A stretch of DNA of 64,000 nt from assembly GCA_036172665.1 (NCBI GenBank), contig CM069869.1:1426001-1490000 (forward strand), read 5' to 3'. Under the pieces are notes generated by a model, which did not search any database, was not told the origin of the DNA, and saw nothing but the letters and a program-made list of their open reading frames with translations. The stretch is from Prosopocoilus inquinatus. Lineage: Eukaryota; Arthropoda; Insecta; Coleoptera; Lucanidae. Shown here one piece after another: positions 22,640 to 33,500 of the stretch. A program made the translations under genes and the position numbers. Within the stretch, counting starts at the first letter, position 1. Each line of letters begins with the position of its first letter.

Positions 22640-23420
22640 ACATGCATTAATCTATTAACCGTAATTGAAACAATACGTTACGTTTGCATTGAACGTAGTT
22701 ATCAAATAGTTGTTGTCACATTTGTCTGGCGTCAGACGTCGTAGCGGCCTCTCGTGGCGATGTGCTGAACCAACGAACCGACGCGGCCTTTGATGTTCTT
22801 GTAGCAGAGCACGACGCAACACGGCGTTATCCCTCAAGCGACGACAAAACAGGTGGCCAACAAATCCGGAAAGGGATGTCGGAATGCAGAAGAATCAAAA
22901 CAGCGAGAATGAATACGGAGCTAACAGTAGGAACAAAGAAACCTAATATAAGCGTGGGTCTTTGGAATGATATCACCATAAATACATGTCTATTACTGCA
23001 GAAACGGAAAATCCGCCGGGAAAGAGCTGTTTATGACAACTCAACGAATTCACAAGGCTACCGGTAATTCACCGTAAATAACAGAACTTCGCAATAATCA
23101 ACGACAATTCATGAAAGCACGACACACATCATTTGAACCATGTGCTGATTGCTACGAGAAGTAGCCGTATCAAGTTTTCAACACCATCACAATGTTGGCC
23201 AATTAGATTACAGGAAAAGATCACGTCACTTTCGGACCCAATAGAAACCGTGATATCAAAGCACTGAAAACGAAAAGGTTACATGACCTCTAGAACTCAA
23301 TAGAAGCTAAGATATTAAGGCGTCCAAACGGAAACAGCAGTGTGGCCAACTGGCAATCACTGTATCGTACCATACATGAATGTTAAAAAAAAGGACCAGC
23401 GAATTAAACTGTAACAGAAT
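22640..23420 (+). repeat. Dispersed repeat, second copy of the 6.7-7.6 kb family
   Basis: Matches 6900-7590 in the same direction: GGAACAAAGAAACCTAATAT, CATAAATACATG, AACGGAAAATCCGC, GAGCTGTTTATGACAACTC, then TTGGCCAA.T.AGATTACAG and AACTGTAACAGAA. This copy has a single version of the segment that is duplicated in the other. A 101-codon frame across it is not conserved in the other copy. Confidence 0.55.
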
Positions 23421-25419
23421 TGCAAAAATTTTAATATAAAATTAGTTTTATAAATATCTTTTGTTGTGCCGTTACTGAATAGGTGTCCGTCCGTCTCTAC
23501 GGCAAAACGAAACTACCCCAAACGTATTGGCTGAGATAATCTTTACTTTGAGAACTTCATAGCGCTTTGCAAACTTTTATTATCGAGATAAAATGCTGCG
23601 CTCGGTAAGAATCTCTCTTTCGAAGCGTATTAGGAAGTATTAAATTTTGAATTTTCGGAAGCGTTTCAGAGTGTTCCAGAGAATTAAACGATGTTGCGCG
23701 CAAACTAACAAAAGGAAACGGAAATCTCCGAGCTCTAAACTAGTTACGGTGATTGATTCTTGTGCCCCGAAGCTCTCTCTTTCTTTGAAGCAGTGAAATT
23801 ATATCAGTTTCTCAAAACTACAAAAGGAAATAAATAATCCGAGGAGCTTTCCGGTTAGAAATCGTTGCCGATGTGATTTCCGTTTTAAAATTTCTCCGTC
23901 ACGTGTTTAGGATAACTTGATGATCGGTTCGTTCTTTTTTTTTTTCAATAGGTTTCTGGATGTGCTTTTCGTATTACTGCGCGGTAGATTTTACACGTTA
24001 GCTTTCACCGAAGATGTTACGCTAGTTGGAGGGTTGAGGGTTGATGCGTATTACCAGCATTTAACTTTTTGCGCACGGCACTATTCTGCGCCTCTGCATT
24101 GCTTAATCAATGCAAGGTGTTTGTTCCAGGTCATCTCGCATTATTTTATCTACAATTAATTCTCGCAACAGGATTTCAACTCGCTACAGTATTTTCTGAA
24201 ACTAATAATTACTCTTCGTCCCTCTTCATTTAATTCTACTTTTAAGTAATAAATGGTATTGAAAAAGAAAATGATTTTGTAAAAGGAAACTTGGTTTTAT
24301 CTGCTTGCGTGCATGTAAAGAAACCTGATCGGAAGTGACGTTGCAAAGAAAATGATTTCATTCGATTCGAATTCGAACATTCCGAAGAAAATCTATCAAG
24401 CGCTTTGAAATTTCATTATTCATTCTCGATGGAGCTTATACATATCGACAATTGATGTGACTGGAGGAATATTTCTCTTGCGACATGCACTGCAATCATG
24501 GAAACAAGTGGATTTTATGAAATCAATTTAACTTCAGGAATTGTATTGCCAAGGGGCCAAGACATATAGAGTCACGTTCGGGGACGGTTTCGTACGCCAC
24601 GTCGCGCCGGCCGTCGAGAAGATATAGGAAACAGGAAATGACCTACAAGTTCACTTAAGTTAGAGAGGAAAATATTGTCTTCGCAGCGCAGAAATAGCCC
24701 CCCACCCCGCCACCAAACTTAATAAATAATGCGAGTTGTGAAGTCGGAAGTCACGCATTATTCACGGTTCTAATTATCAAACAACAACAACTTCCATACG
24801 AATAAATTTCGCAACGGGAATAGAAATTTTTGTTATTTAATTACCGTAAGTCACGCGTCCGTATATTTCACGAATTGGTGGCATACCGAACGCATTTTTT
24901 ATACAAACCCCTATCCGGCAATAAACGTTGCTGCTGCTGCTCTAAGCCAATATATTTTAAAGCTTTGTTGCAAGAGCCTATTTATACCTGGCTCATGAAA
25001 CCCTTGTGCCTCGGTACAAGAATAAAAGCAAAATTTATAGCCTAGAAACGGCGGCTAAAACATTTAAAGGCTGGAAATTTGTTGCAAGCTCAACCGCAAG
25101 ACAAATTATTAGCTGGATTTCAATGAACGATTCGCTTGTATAAATTTGAGAAGAGAGCGATTTAATAATTTACAGCCTCGAATAGCAGTTAAGATGCGTT
25201 GTGATTTCGCAACGTTATTAAATTAAAACAAAACTACCACTAATTAACTTTTTTTAAAGTAATATAGCTGGTATGGTAATCTATTATGTTTCAATTGTAC
25301 TCCCCAAAGAGCGCACGCGTGACTCGTTCGAAGAAAAAATCTAATAACGCGCACAAGGTCAGAGAGAGAGACAAGCGAAGTTACATTTCCTAGAATTTTG
25401 CACACGGTACTTTATACAG
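23421..25419. other. Non-coding AT-rich stretch
   Basis: No recognisable gene, RNA or mobile element. Open frames of 70-80 codons have no motif. Confidence 0.55.
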
Positions 25420-25982
25420 CGCTCGTCCACAGAAGAATGAGATCGAGTGCAATATGGAATCTAATTAATTCATTGACGGTGTTTTTGCTTAATAAAGACC
25501 ACACCTACTTAAGTGGGAGGATAATGCATAAAAGGGTTTGCAGAGGCGGGAATTAAAGAATTCTGGTTTTCTATTTTTGTTTTGCAATCAGTTTTCTGAG
25601 TTTGAAATAATTTCGCGAAAGGAAGAAACAACTTCTTCCTGGTATGTAATTTTTTTTAATTTTAACACAAGTAATGTTTGTTTTGATTGTTTACCGAACC
25701 TTCGCCCTCTCTCTTCAAAAAGCGTTTCATTTAACACTATAATTTCATAGACATTTATTTATTTTGTTAAACTGAGTTATTAAAATTTTTGGTTAATATA
25801 TTAACATATTACCGTTTCGTCAAAAAATTGTTCATATTAAAATTTATTTTTTTCAGCCACTGCAAACCCTTTTATGCATTATCCTCGCACTTAAGTAGGT
25901 GTGGTCTTTGTTAAGCCAAAACACCCTCAATTATTAATTAGATTTCATAATGCACTCGATCTCATTTTTCTGCGGACGAGCG
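25420..25982. mobile_element. Long-TIR element, array unit 1
   Basis: Left TIR 25420-25543 (CGCTCGTCCACAGAAGAATG ... AAAGGGTTTGCAG) and right TIR 25860-25982 (CTGCAAACCCTTTTATGCAT ... CTGCGGACGAGCG) are near-perfect complements of about 124 bp. The interior has a perfect 8-bp hairpin, AGGAAGAA/TTCTTCCT with a 5-base loop, at 25620-25640. Compared with units 2 and 3, an interior stretch of about 130 bp between two TATGTA-plus-T-run sequences is missing. Only short unsupported open frames are present. This is a non-autonomous long-TIR element. Confidence 0.85.
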
Positions 25983-26010
25983 TTGTTTACAAAATGGTAA
26001 CTTTGTGTGG

Positions 26011-26060
26011 CGCTCGTCCGCAGAAGAATGAGATCGAGTGCAATATGAAATCTAATTAGT
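26011..26060 (+). repeat. Partial outer TIR between array units 1 and 2
   Basis: About 50 bp identical in order to the outer left TIR (CGCTCGTCCGCAGAAGAATG ... AATCTAATTAG), followed by TTGTATACAG and then the full left TIR of unit 2. The same partial copy precedes unit 3, which suggests that array growth went through unequal exchange. Confidence 0.75.
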
Positions 26061-26069
26061 TGTATACAG

Positions 26070-26790
26070 CGCTCGTCCGCAAAAGAATGAGATCGAGTGC
26101 AATATGGAATCTAATTAATTCATTTCATTGACGGTGTTTTTGCTTAACAAAGACCACACCTACTTAAGTGGGAGCACAATGCATAAAAGGGTTTGCAGAG
26201 ACTGAAATTAAAGAATTCTAGTTTGTCTCCTGACCTCAATAAAGTGCGCGGTCCGTTTCTTGTCGAAATTTAATATTTTTTTTTAGTCAGTTTCCTGAGT
26301 TTGAAGTAATTTCGCGAAAGGAAGAAACAACTTCTTCCTGGTATGTATTTTTTTTTCAAATAATCACCAATTTTTTTCTATTTTAATTTAAACTCGGTGT
26401 ATCGGAACAGTCTACGTTGGTGAGTTTTAAGAAGTTAAAAAAAATCATTTTATGTAATTTTTTTTAATTTTAACACAAGCAATTTTTGTTTTGATTTTAT
26501 ACCGAGCCTTCGCCCTCTCTCTTCAAAAAGCGTTTCATTTAACGCTATAATTTCATAGATATTTATTTATTTTGTTAAACTGAATTATTAAAATTTTTGG
26601 TTAATATATTAACATATTTTCGTTTCGTCAAAAAATTGTTCATATTAAAATTTATTTTTTTCAGCCACTGCTAACCCTTTTATGCATTATCCTCGCACTT
26701 AAGCAGGTGTGGTGTTTGTTAAGCCAAAACACCCTCAATTATTAATTCGATTTCATAATGCACTCGATCTCATTTTTCTGCGGACAAGCG
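26070..26790. mobile_element. Long-TIR element, array unit 2
   Basis: Full TIRs at both ends (26070 to about 26201, and about 26664-26790). The interior hairpin AGGAAGAA/TTCTTCCT is at 26319-26339. It carries a private segment, about 26222-26290, that includes CTCAATAAAGTGCGCGGTCC and is not in the other units. It also carries the segment missing from unit 1 (ATCGGAACAGTCTACGTTGG region). Confidence 0.85.
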
Positions 26791-26817
26791 CTGTTTACAA
26801 AACGGTAGTTTATATGG

Positions 26818-26866
26818 CGCTCGTCCGCAGAAGAATGAGATCGAGTGCAATATGAAATCTAATTAA
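26818..26866 (+). repeat. Partial outer TIR between array units 2 and 3
   Basis: Second occurrence of the about 49-bp outer TIR fragment, here followed by TTGTAAACAG and the full TIR of unit 3. Confidence 0.75.
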
Positions 26867-26876
26867 TTGTAAACAG

Positions 26877-27549
26877 CGCTCGTCCGCAGAAGAATGAGAT
26901 CAAGTGCAATATGAAATCTAATTAATTCATTTCATTGACGGTATTGTTGCTTAACAAAGACCGCACCTACTTAAGTGGGAGGATAATGCATAAAATGGTT
27001 TGCAAAGGCGGAAATTAAAGAATTCTGGTTTTCTATTTTTGTTTTGCAATCAGTTTTCTGACTTTGAAATAATTTCGCGAAAGGAAGAAACAACTTCTTC
27101 CTGGTATGTTTTTTTTTCAAATAATCAATTTTTTTCTATTTTAATTTAAAGTCTGTGTTTCGGAACAGTCTACGTTGGTGAGTTTTAAGAAGTTAAAAAA
27201 ATCATTTTATGTAATTTTTTTTTATTTTAACACAAGCAATTTTTGTTTTGATTTTATACCGAACCTTCGCCCTCTCTCTTCAAAAAGCGTTTCATTTAAC
27301 GCTATAATTTCATAGATACTTATTTATTTTGTTAAACTGAGTTATTAAAATTTTTGGTTAATATATTTTCAAATTTTTTCGTTTCGTCAAAAAATTGTTC
27401 ATATTAAAATTTATTTTTTTCAACCACTGCTAACCCTTTTATGCATTATCCTCGCACTTAAGCAGGTGTGGTCTTTGTTAAGCCAAAACGCCCTCAATTA
27501 TTAATTAGATTTCATAATGCACTCGATCTCATTTTTCTGGAAACGAGCG
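26877..27549. mobile_element. Long-TIR element, array unit 3
   Basis: TIRs at both ends, with the right one slightly mutated near its tip (CTGGAAACGAGCG). The interior hairpin AGGAAGAA/TTCTTCCT is conserved at 27082-27102. Overall this unit is the closest to a consensus of the family in this window. Confidence 0.85.
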
Positions 27550-27576
27550 CTGTTTACAAAACGGCACTTTGTACGG

Positions 27577-27705
27577 CGCTCGTCCGCAGAAGAATGAGAT
27601 CGAGTGCAATATGAAATCTAATTAATTCATTTCATTGACGATATTTTTGCTTAACAAAGACCACACCTACTTAAGTGGGAGGATAATGCATAAAAGGGTT
27701 TGCAG
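27577..27705 (+). mobile_element. Solo left TIR ending the array
   Basis: Only the left TIR is present (CGCTCGTCCGCAGAAGAATG ... AAAGGGTTTGCAG). It stops exactly at the inner TIR boundary seen in the full units, and unrelated DNA follows. A truncation at that point suggests that the TIR behaves as a discrete recombination or replication unit. Confidence 0.8.
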
Positions 27706-27928
27706 ATAATTCTATTGGAATTCAATTCCACGATTTTGTTTATATTTTTTTTTATTAGAATCTTTTCAATTGTAAACTGAATTTTACGTTTTGTTTTTTT
27801 TATGTTTATATTTTAAAAATTTCGAAAGTGTTCTGTAAACCAAATTTTTCGTTTTTTTAAATATATTGTTGTATTTAAAATTTGGGCATTTTTATTTGAG
27901 ATATTCTCTTAAGTAAAGTTTTTATTTT

Positions 27929-28130
27929 GAAGTCCAAGGAGAGCAAAACCCAGAGAGAGAGAATAGAACGAAACATTTTCCACAATTCTGAAAGTGCAGG
28001 TAAAACGCTATTCGAGCAACCCTGGAAAACAAATTGGAAAATCGATTTTTGGCTTTCTAGCTAAATCAGTTTAGGCTACGAACAAAGAAATCGAGATTCA
28101 AATTTGTACGGTTTGTTTTAAAGAAATGGT
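27929..28130 (+). repeat. Dispersed repeat, partner at 41.66-41.86 kb
   Basis: Shares in order GAAGTC.AAGGAGAG, ACAATTCTGAAA.TnCAGGTAAA, TTCGAGCAACC.TGG, AAACAAATTGGAAAATCGATTT and TTTGTACG with 41662-41862, in the same direction. No protein domain. The family is unidentified. Confidence 0.65.
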
Positions 28131-28799
28131 ATGAAATGTGGTTTTACAACCCATATCCGTACTGGCTTTACAAAAGGTCTGGCACGAAACGATTCTGTAC
28201 GGAGTCCATTCACATGTACGGTTACTAGATGTCGTTAGTATCGGTGAAACAAAAATGAAATTGAGTCTCTTTAAAACGCCAATTGAAAAATGACGTATTT
28301 CCGGAAAAATTAATTCTTACCGGTGATCAAATTAGCATTAGCAACGTTAAGTAAAACGAAGATTAAATTCGAAATAATTTAGTAACGCAGTTCAAAATTT
28401 CTACCTCATCAACAGTTAGATTTGTGATTACATTCAAAAACATTTTCCTAATCCGTATGATTAACGTGTACCAGGTCGTGGTTGATGTTGGTTAATGTTC
28501 TCAATGGGGTGCAAGAATGAAGTTTTGTCACATTTTCGTTTCCGCATCAAATAATACACTCAGTAATAGCATTAATTCAGGTAAACTAAAACAAAATTTG
28601 CCGAATATCTCTACCTTAATCAACGGTATTGGTGTTACAGTCAATTTTTGGTGGGACCGACCCGGTCGGGTAGGCAATTCCTTTTACATGCGCGTCGAGC
28701 ACGTTGCGGTAGTTCTTTTACAGCACCGCACGCGATATTTGAACGATTACCGGGCCGCTTCAACCCTCCTTTCCGCTTTTAACCAGTGACCAAGTTAGT
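28131..28799. other. Non-coding stretch
   Basis: A 90-codon open frame near 28517 has no recognisable domain. Nothing else is supported. Confidence 0.45.
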
Positions 28800-29207
28800 T
28801 GCGGTCACTTCTCATATCGCGCTGAGTGCGTTTGGTGCCTTTTAAAGTTTGTTTACGAAGAATTAAACCAATCATTTCGAACGGATTATTCGCCGCATCA
28901 CTGTTGCTGACCGTTGAGTTCTGTTACGCTATTTTCGGCTTGCCTGTCCTACGGCCAAGTAAGCGCTACGTTTAATTGTCCATTTTGTGTTCACTTGATT
29001 TTCACGTGCGTTTACCGCTTGCGTTTGTATATTTCAACTTTTTCTTCCTTCTAGAAAGTAGTCGCGAGCAGTATGTAACCTCGAGTTCGAGCAGACCTGG
29101 TTACCGCTTCGCTTAGCACCGAAAACGCTGTTCAAATCTCGACTTGCGTCACGACGGTGTCACGGGAAGCGTCGCAGGAATCGTTTTCTTTCTTTGGAAA
29201 TGGCCTG
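28800..29207 (+). repeat. Single diverged copy of the 293-bp unit family
   Basis: Blocks shared with 53642-54227 in the same direction include ATCGCGCTG, GAAGAATTAAACCAA, GCATC.CTGTTGCTG, TTTTCGGCTTG, GAAAACGCTGTTCAAATCTCGACT and GAAGCGTCG..GGAA, continuing to TTTGGAAA. Directly after this point the sequence turns into reverse transcriptase coding DNA. The combination suggests that the unit belongs to the untranslated part of a LINE. Confidence 0.6.
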
Positions 29208-29455
29208 CAAACAGTTTCAAGACCTTCAAATCACCTGGAAATGATGGAATATGTCCTGCCTTGCTGCAGAAAGGGATCAAGCTTATTGCCCCCCTCTTGA
29301 CAATCATATTCAAAGCCAGCTGCGCTTTGGCTTATGTCCCCCAGTCTTAGAGAAAGGTAAATGTAGTTTTCATACGAAAAACGGGCAAGCGGTCTACAGA
29401 GGACGCTAAATCCTATCGCCCGTTAATCCTCTCTTCCGCTCTCCTCAAATCACGC
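29195..29455 (+). pseudogene. Jockey-like LINE reverse transcriptase fragment
   Basis: One frame reads KSPGNDGICPALLQKG, an IFKASCALAYVPQS block, a TAG stop where Trp is usual, then RKVNVVFIRKTGKR and AKSYRPLILSSALLK. These are the fingers-domain blocks of jockey/R1-type reverse transcriptases (SPG.DGI.P, IF..S...G..P..W, V..IPK.GK, YRPISL.S). The catalytic YADD part is missing. The fragment is fused on its 5' side to a 293-bp-type repeat unit, probably by an internal deletion of the parent element. Confidence 0.8.
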
Positions 29456-29714
29456 CAAACATATTTAAGCTCACGTCTTAATTTCCATCTTGTAAAGCTC
29501 ATGTCAATTGAGTTGCATTTCTTTTGAGATATTTTTAGTGTACATTCGATGCTAATCTTTCAGTTGAAGTCACGATTTAACTTACGTAAAATTTCATGGT
29601 TCTAGTGCTTATAGCTTTCTTTGCTTTGCTTTCTTTTCTTTCTTATTTTGACTGTTGCTGGCGATATTAAAGAGTGAGTGATTTGCTTTTCCTTCGATCC
29701 TCTCCTCGTCTCGG

Positions 29715-30110
29715 GTTAAGATTAAGTGGCGCTCATTTATTTTCGCGTTTAATTAACATCCACATCCGTCATGCAACTGAAGGTGCTAAGGTGCTGGGCT
29801 GTGCTGCACGTTAAGTTCCTCAGCACAAATCTCGTTTCTACAAGAGGTAGGTAGCAAGAAGCAAAGACGTACAATAAGACCAACATGAAATCCAAGACTG
29901 ACAATCGAAAGAAAGAACGAAACAAGCATTGTAAACAGAATTGCGCGCAGCAATCACTCGTCATAAATACCTGATTGATCATAGCATAGTTGTCAGGCTT
30001 GGAAAAGTATAAATGAATGCTCGAATTAGCAGATTAAACGCTTTTCCAATCCTGGCAACTAGGATTGGAAAAGCATAAATAAATTGTCGAATTAGAGGAG
30101 AGTGCCCTTG
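29715..30110. repeat. Dispersed repeat, uninterrupted copy of the family split at 50.3/52.2 kb
   Basis: The sequence around 29935-30030 (GCAATCACTCGTCATAAATA and TTGTCAGGCTTGGAAAAG) is the reverse complement of 50255-50324 joined to 52215-52260. The part at 29715-29870 also matches 33980-34130 (TTTATTTTCGCG.TTAA, CTCAGCA.AAATCT). This is the empty-site copy that reveals the 50.3 kb insertion. At 30040-30074 a 14-bp perfect hairpin (GCTTTTCCAATCCT) duplicates the TTGGAAAAGC end. Confidence 0.7.
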
Positions 30111-31355
30111 AATTCACGAAGCAAAAGAAAAAGACAAACATAAAATAAAATTTTGAAATAAAATTCAACACGCATTTGCTTATCTATTAGATAGCCACTT
30201 AACATTTTACTGGGTAGACGTTTATAAAAAGCATTACTGTACAGACTGGTGGTTGATTATTGTAACATTAGTTGTAATAAAAATGTAATAAACCGGGATA
30301 TTCAATTTAGTAGGAAATTTCATTTGACCGCAGTAATACCCCTATATATCACCGCCGCCATAATACATGCTACAAGCGATGCATATGCATTGCGTTATTA
30401 TACCATAACTCATGCTTGCTTTGCTCGTTTGTTAGCGTAGGTCACATTATTTAACATGCATTCTTCCAAAAGAAAAAATAACGTCCAATGGTCAATGACA
30501 TTGGCCTACATGAAAATTCCTCCAATCCATTTACTCCCATCATTTCGTTGCATGCATGCATGCAGTTACAAACAATTTTCTCTTCAATTATCTTCTTTAT
30601 ACTTACTTTATCAGATTGCGTTACATATTAAATCTTCAATAATAGAATTACGCGAATACAAATACATAAATGTGATGGCGCCAGCGTCACATCGGTTTGG
30701 AAATGCAAATTTGTGTCGCAAATAAATTCACAACAACCATGCCCCCCCTCGCCCTCGTGTGTAAATTGTGCAATTTTACTAAACACCGACCCACAATAAA
30801 TAACCATCGAAATTTATTACACGCGACATTCTGGCAGTAAATCAATGACCTTCCAACGTCCGACTTCATTATCCGTTGCCGTTTGTTTCTTAATTAATCG
30901 GAACTAATTGATCCTTCTTCCTTTTTATAACTTCGGCTCATTATATTAAAAGCCCTCTTCTTGTAAGAGGGCAGAGAGACAATAACACTAATGAGTATTT
31001 GTCTTTTGTCTCCGTTTCAGTTGTTTTTACGCCGCAGAATAAACGTCGAATTAATCGATCGTCTTCAGGTTCGAATTAATCGCCAGTCGGGTTCAATTGG
31101 GACGGAAATGAATACAAATAAAGCCTCTTGTGTCAGGCGAACAATAAATCTTAATGTGCCAATTATTTTTTTCACGTAGCTCCTGTCTCCAAGTCTAGAT
31201 GGCATTCAGTGAAATTCAAAATTTTAAATTGACTACTACTACTACTACTCTTAATAGTTAGGTGCCGTCAACCTAGGTGATAAGTTTGCTACAGTTTGAG
31301 AATCCGCATTACAAAAGTCAACCTGTATATCAAGTTTTGTATCGCATTTATTTTC
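30111..31355. other. Non-coding stretch
   Basis: Short open frames only, with a short ACT trinucleotide run near 31232. No gene or element recognised. Confidence 0.5.
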
Positions 31356-31394
31356 TGTGTTGCAACGATTAGCCGGTGGAGTGTGAACGTCTCA

Positions 31395-31540
31395 CCTTAT
31401 ATTTTCTCGTTTGCATTTATTACGTTGGAAATAAGTTTTTACCATTGTCTTCGTCGCGAAGTAATTGGATTTTATAACATAAATTGTACCACGCTTCGAT
31501 TTAGTTTTGTGGTGCAATTCGCAAGCAACTTCCATTTCAA
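31395..31540 (+). repeat. Dispersed repeat, partner at 62.67-62.78 kb
   Basis: Shares ATTACGTTG.AATAAGTTTTTA, TTCnTCGC, AAATTGT.C.CGCT and TTTTGTGGTGCAA.TCGCA with 62665-62780 in the same order and direction. No coding content is conserved. Confidence 0.6.
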
Positions 31541-31960
31541 ACTACACGCACTTCGCCCTTGAAACATTCTAAAATCGCAAGGGTGTAGCGCTCGGTGTTC
31601 GCTCCCAACTCTACGCTCAGGAGCGAGGTAAATTTCACCCGATATGTGCAGAGACAAATTGAATAGATTATAAAATAAAATATGTTTATTCTCCCTTTTA
31701 ACACTACTTATTTTCTTTAAAGATTTTTACGTGATATTTTTTTAGAACCAACGAAATCGAATATGGAACATAGGTTCATATCAATAACATTTAAATAACA
31801 AAAGCGATACCTATATCTGTAATATTCAAATTCATGTGACAATAGTAACAAAAGTGGTAAAAAAAAGTGCGCCACCTGGAGAGCGTCTCTAATTGTTCAG
31901 AATTTTACTGCGTATTCGCAACGCTCCAGGCGAACCAGCTGTCATAACCGTCGATCATAA
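31541..31960 (+). repeat. Dispersed repeat, partner at 42.48-42.93 kb
   Basis: About 420 bp matched in order: GCCCTTGAA, AAAATCGCAAGGG, AGGAGCGAGGT.AATTTC, GAGACAAATTGAATA, ATAAAATAAAATAT, TTTATTCTCCCT, GAACCAAC, ATATCAATAA, GACGTCTCTAAT-like and TTCAGAATTTTAC. The two copies are direct and well aligned, with one extra 30-bp piece in the 42 kb copy. A non-autonomous element is likely. Confidence 0.75.
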
Positions 31961-32341
31961 AAGATCTAGACGCAGAACACGGATATTTTGTAAGTTAGTA
32001 AGCATGATGTACAGGGAGGCGTTGGATTTCGGTGCGAAAGTAAGCCTTATGTACCCCCTTCCGAGCGAAAATGAACCTTATGTAACACGGCGCAAGGGGG
32101 CGGCTCACCTTCAATTGCCTTCAAAATTCAATTCAATACTAAGTCTATTATGTTTCGACGTCATTGGTCATAAACGCATTCCTGGGGTCTTTCACGTACA
32201 TCTCAGAATACCCCAGCCATAATTACGTCTTACGCTTTTCCTGTATCGGTATTTTTAATTGTCTCAAGTAAACTTCGGCCCGAAGTTTCTATTTTTAGCA
32301 CTGATTGCATTTTTTCTTGCAGTGAGAACTAGATTGACTGT

Positions 32342-32990
32342 TTATACTACACGGCGAGACGGCCGTAAAATGCGGTGACGTCTCAGTTTTTGTGTCATAC
32401 TGTCACGATGACGATTCACTCCGGTGGGTATTTGTGTCAACCAAATCGAAGAAGGGGAGCCGCCCAGGACCATTCCAGAGACCAAGGACGCTGTTCTCGC
32501 GATCACCATCATCCTGAGACCGATTGTAGGACGCCTCTCTGCCACCCCCCGCAACCCCCAACCGGATGTTGCCAACTTCAACCCCAGCCAACCATCACCT
32601 CGGTGAGCTGAACCACCCTGCCCAGCTGAAGCCACCACCGCACCCCTGCTCGCCGCATTAAGGACACACTACTTTAACCAGGATCGCAAGATCAACCGCC
32701 GCCGGTAGCATAAAAGTTGCAACGAACCGGCTTTGACATCGCAGCTACAGCCTGGGTGCAAAGTAAGTCGCCACCCGGCCAGACCAACGCTAACTGCAGT
32801 CGCCCGCACGGATTATCAGGACCGCCACCACCCCATTTTTGGACCACGAAAAACCGCCAACAATATCAGAACAGAAGGTATCAACTTTTGTAAAACATTT
32901 GTGTTTGAAGCTCTACCCTCTGCAAACCCTACGCCAACCCTCCACTCACGTGACCTAGTGGAGCCGTCACCTTAAGCGTGACATAGTAGA
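32342..32990. other. GC-rich island, identity unknown
   Basis: This segment is clearly richer in C and G than its surroundings and carries overlapping open frames of 60-98 codons in several frames on both strands, none with a known domain. Pro-, His- and Gln-rich translations reflect its composition. It could be a fragment of a mobile-element coding region or a CpG-like element. Nothing shows which. Confidence 0.4.
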
Positions 32991-33229
32991 GGTACACTCT
33001 TACCGCGAACATTCGATTCTGCGATTAAAATATTTTATCCGCTTATTATTCCGACGGAAAGATTAAATTGTATTCACATTTGATATTTATGAGTTGATGT
33101 CACGATGATTTCGATTCGTTCAAATCCTTTCTTCTTTCGTTAAGAGTAAGGCCACGGTTGTCTTTGTTAGTTTGTGACGTGCCTGGAGCATGCAGTCGTC
33201 CCGTTCGCGGTGAGTCAAGGACTGCACAC

Positions 33230-33500
33230 ATTTTGGTTTTGTCGAACAGCCTCAGGGAAGGTTTCGTCAATTGTACGACTTTTGTCGGTTATTATGTGGT
33301 TCCCTGGAGGACGGAAACTCATTCGAGCTGTCTCAGCCTCGTCCCCGTTGTTAACGATATGTACGGTTGGCGATTTACGCCCTCTTTTTCGCGCAAATTA
33401 TTACTGTCGAAATTTTCTTCCCTTACAGGTACGGCTTATTCTTCGTACGGCTGTTTTCGTTTCGGTGCCTGTAGTACAGGCTTGTTGTAAGACTGATCTT
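33230..33500 (+). repeat. Dispersed repeat, inverted partner at 37.80-38.00 kb
   Basis: The block GTCTCAGCCTCGTCCCCGTT, GTTAA, TTTCGCGCAAATTA.TA and CCCT.CAGGT occurs here on the plus strand and at 37800-37985 on the minus strand. Overlapping open frames of 110 and 158 codons are not preserved as protein between the copies apart from this short stretch, so a non-coding repeat is favoured. Confidence 0.6.

Noticed and set aside
25420..27705. Regular repeats as a CRISPR array
   Set aside because: Units are hundreds of bases long, contain inverted repeats and shared interiors in place of unique spacers, and the DNA is eukaryotic in character.
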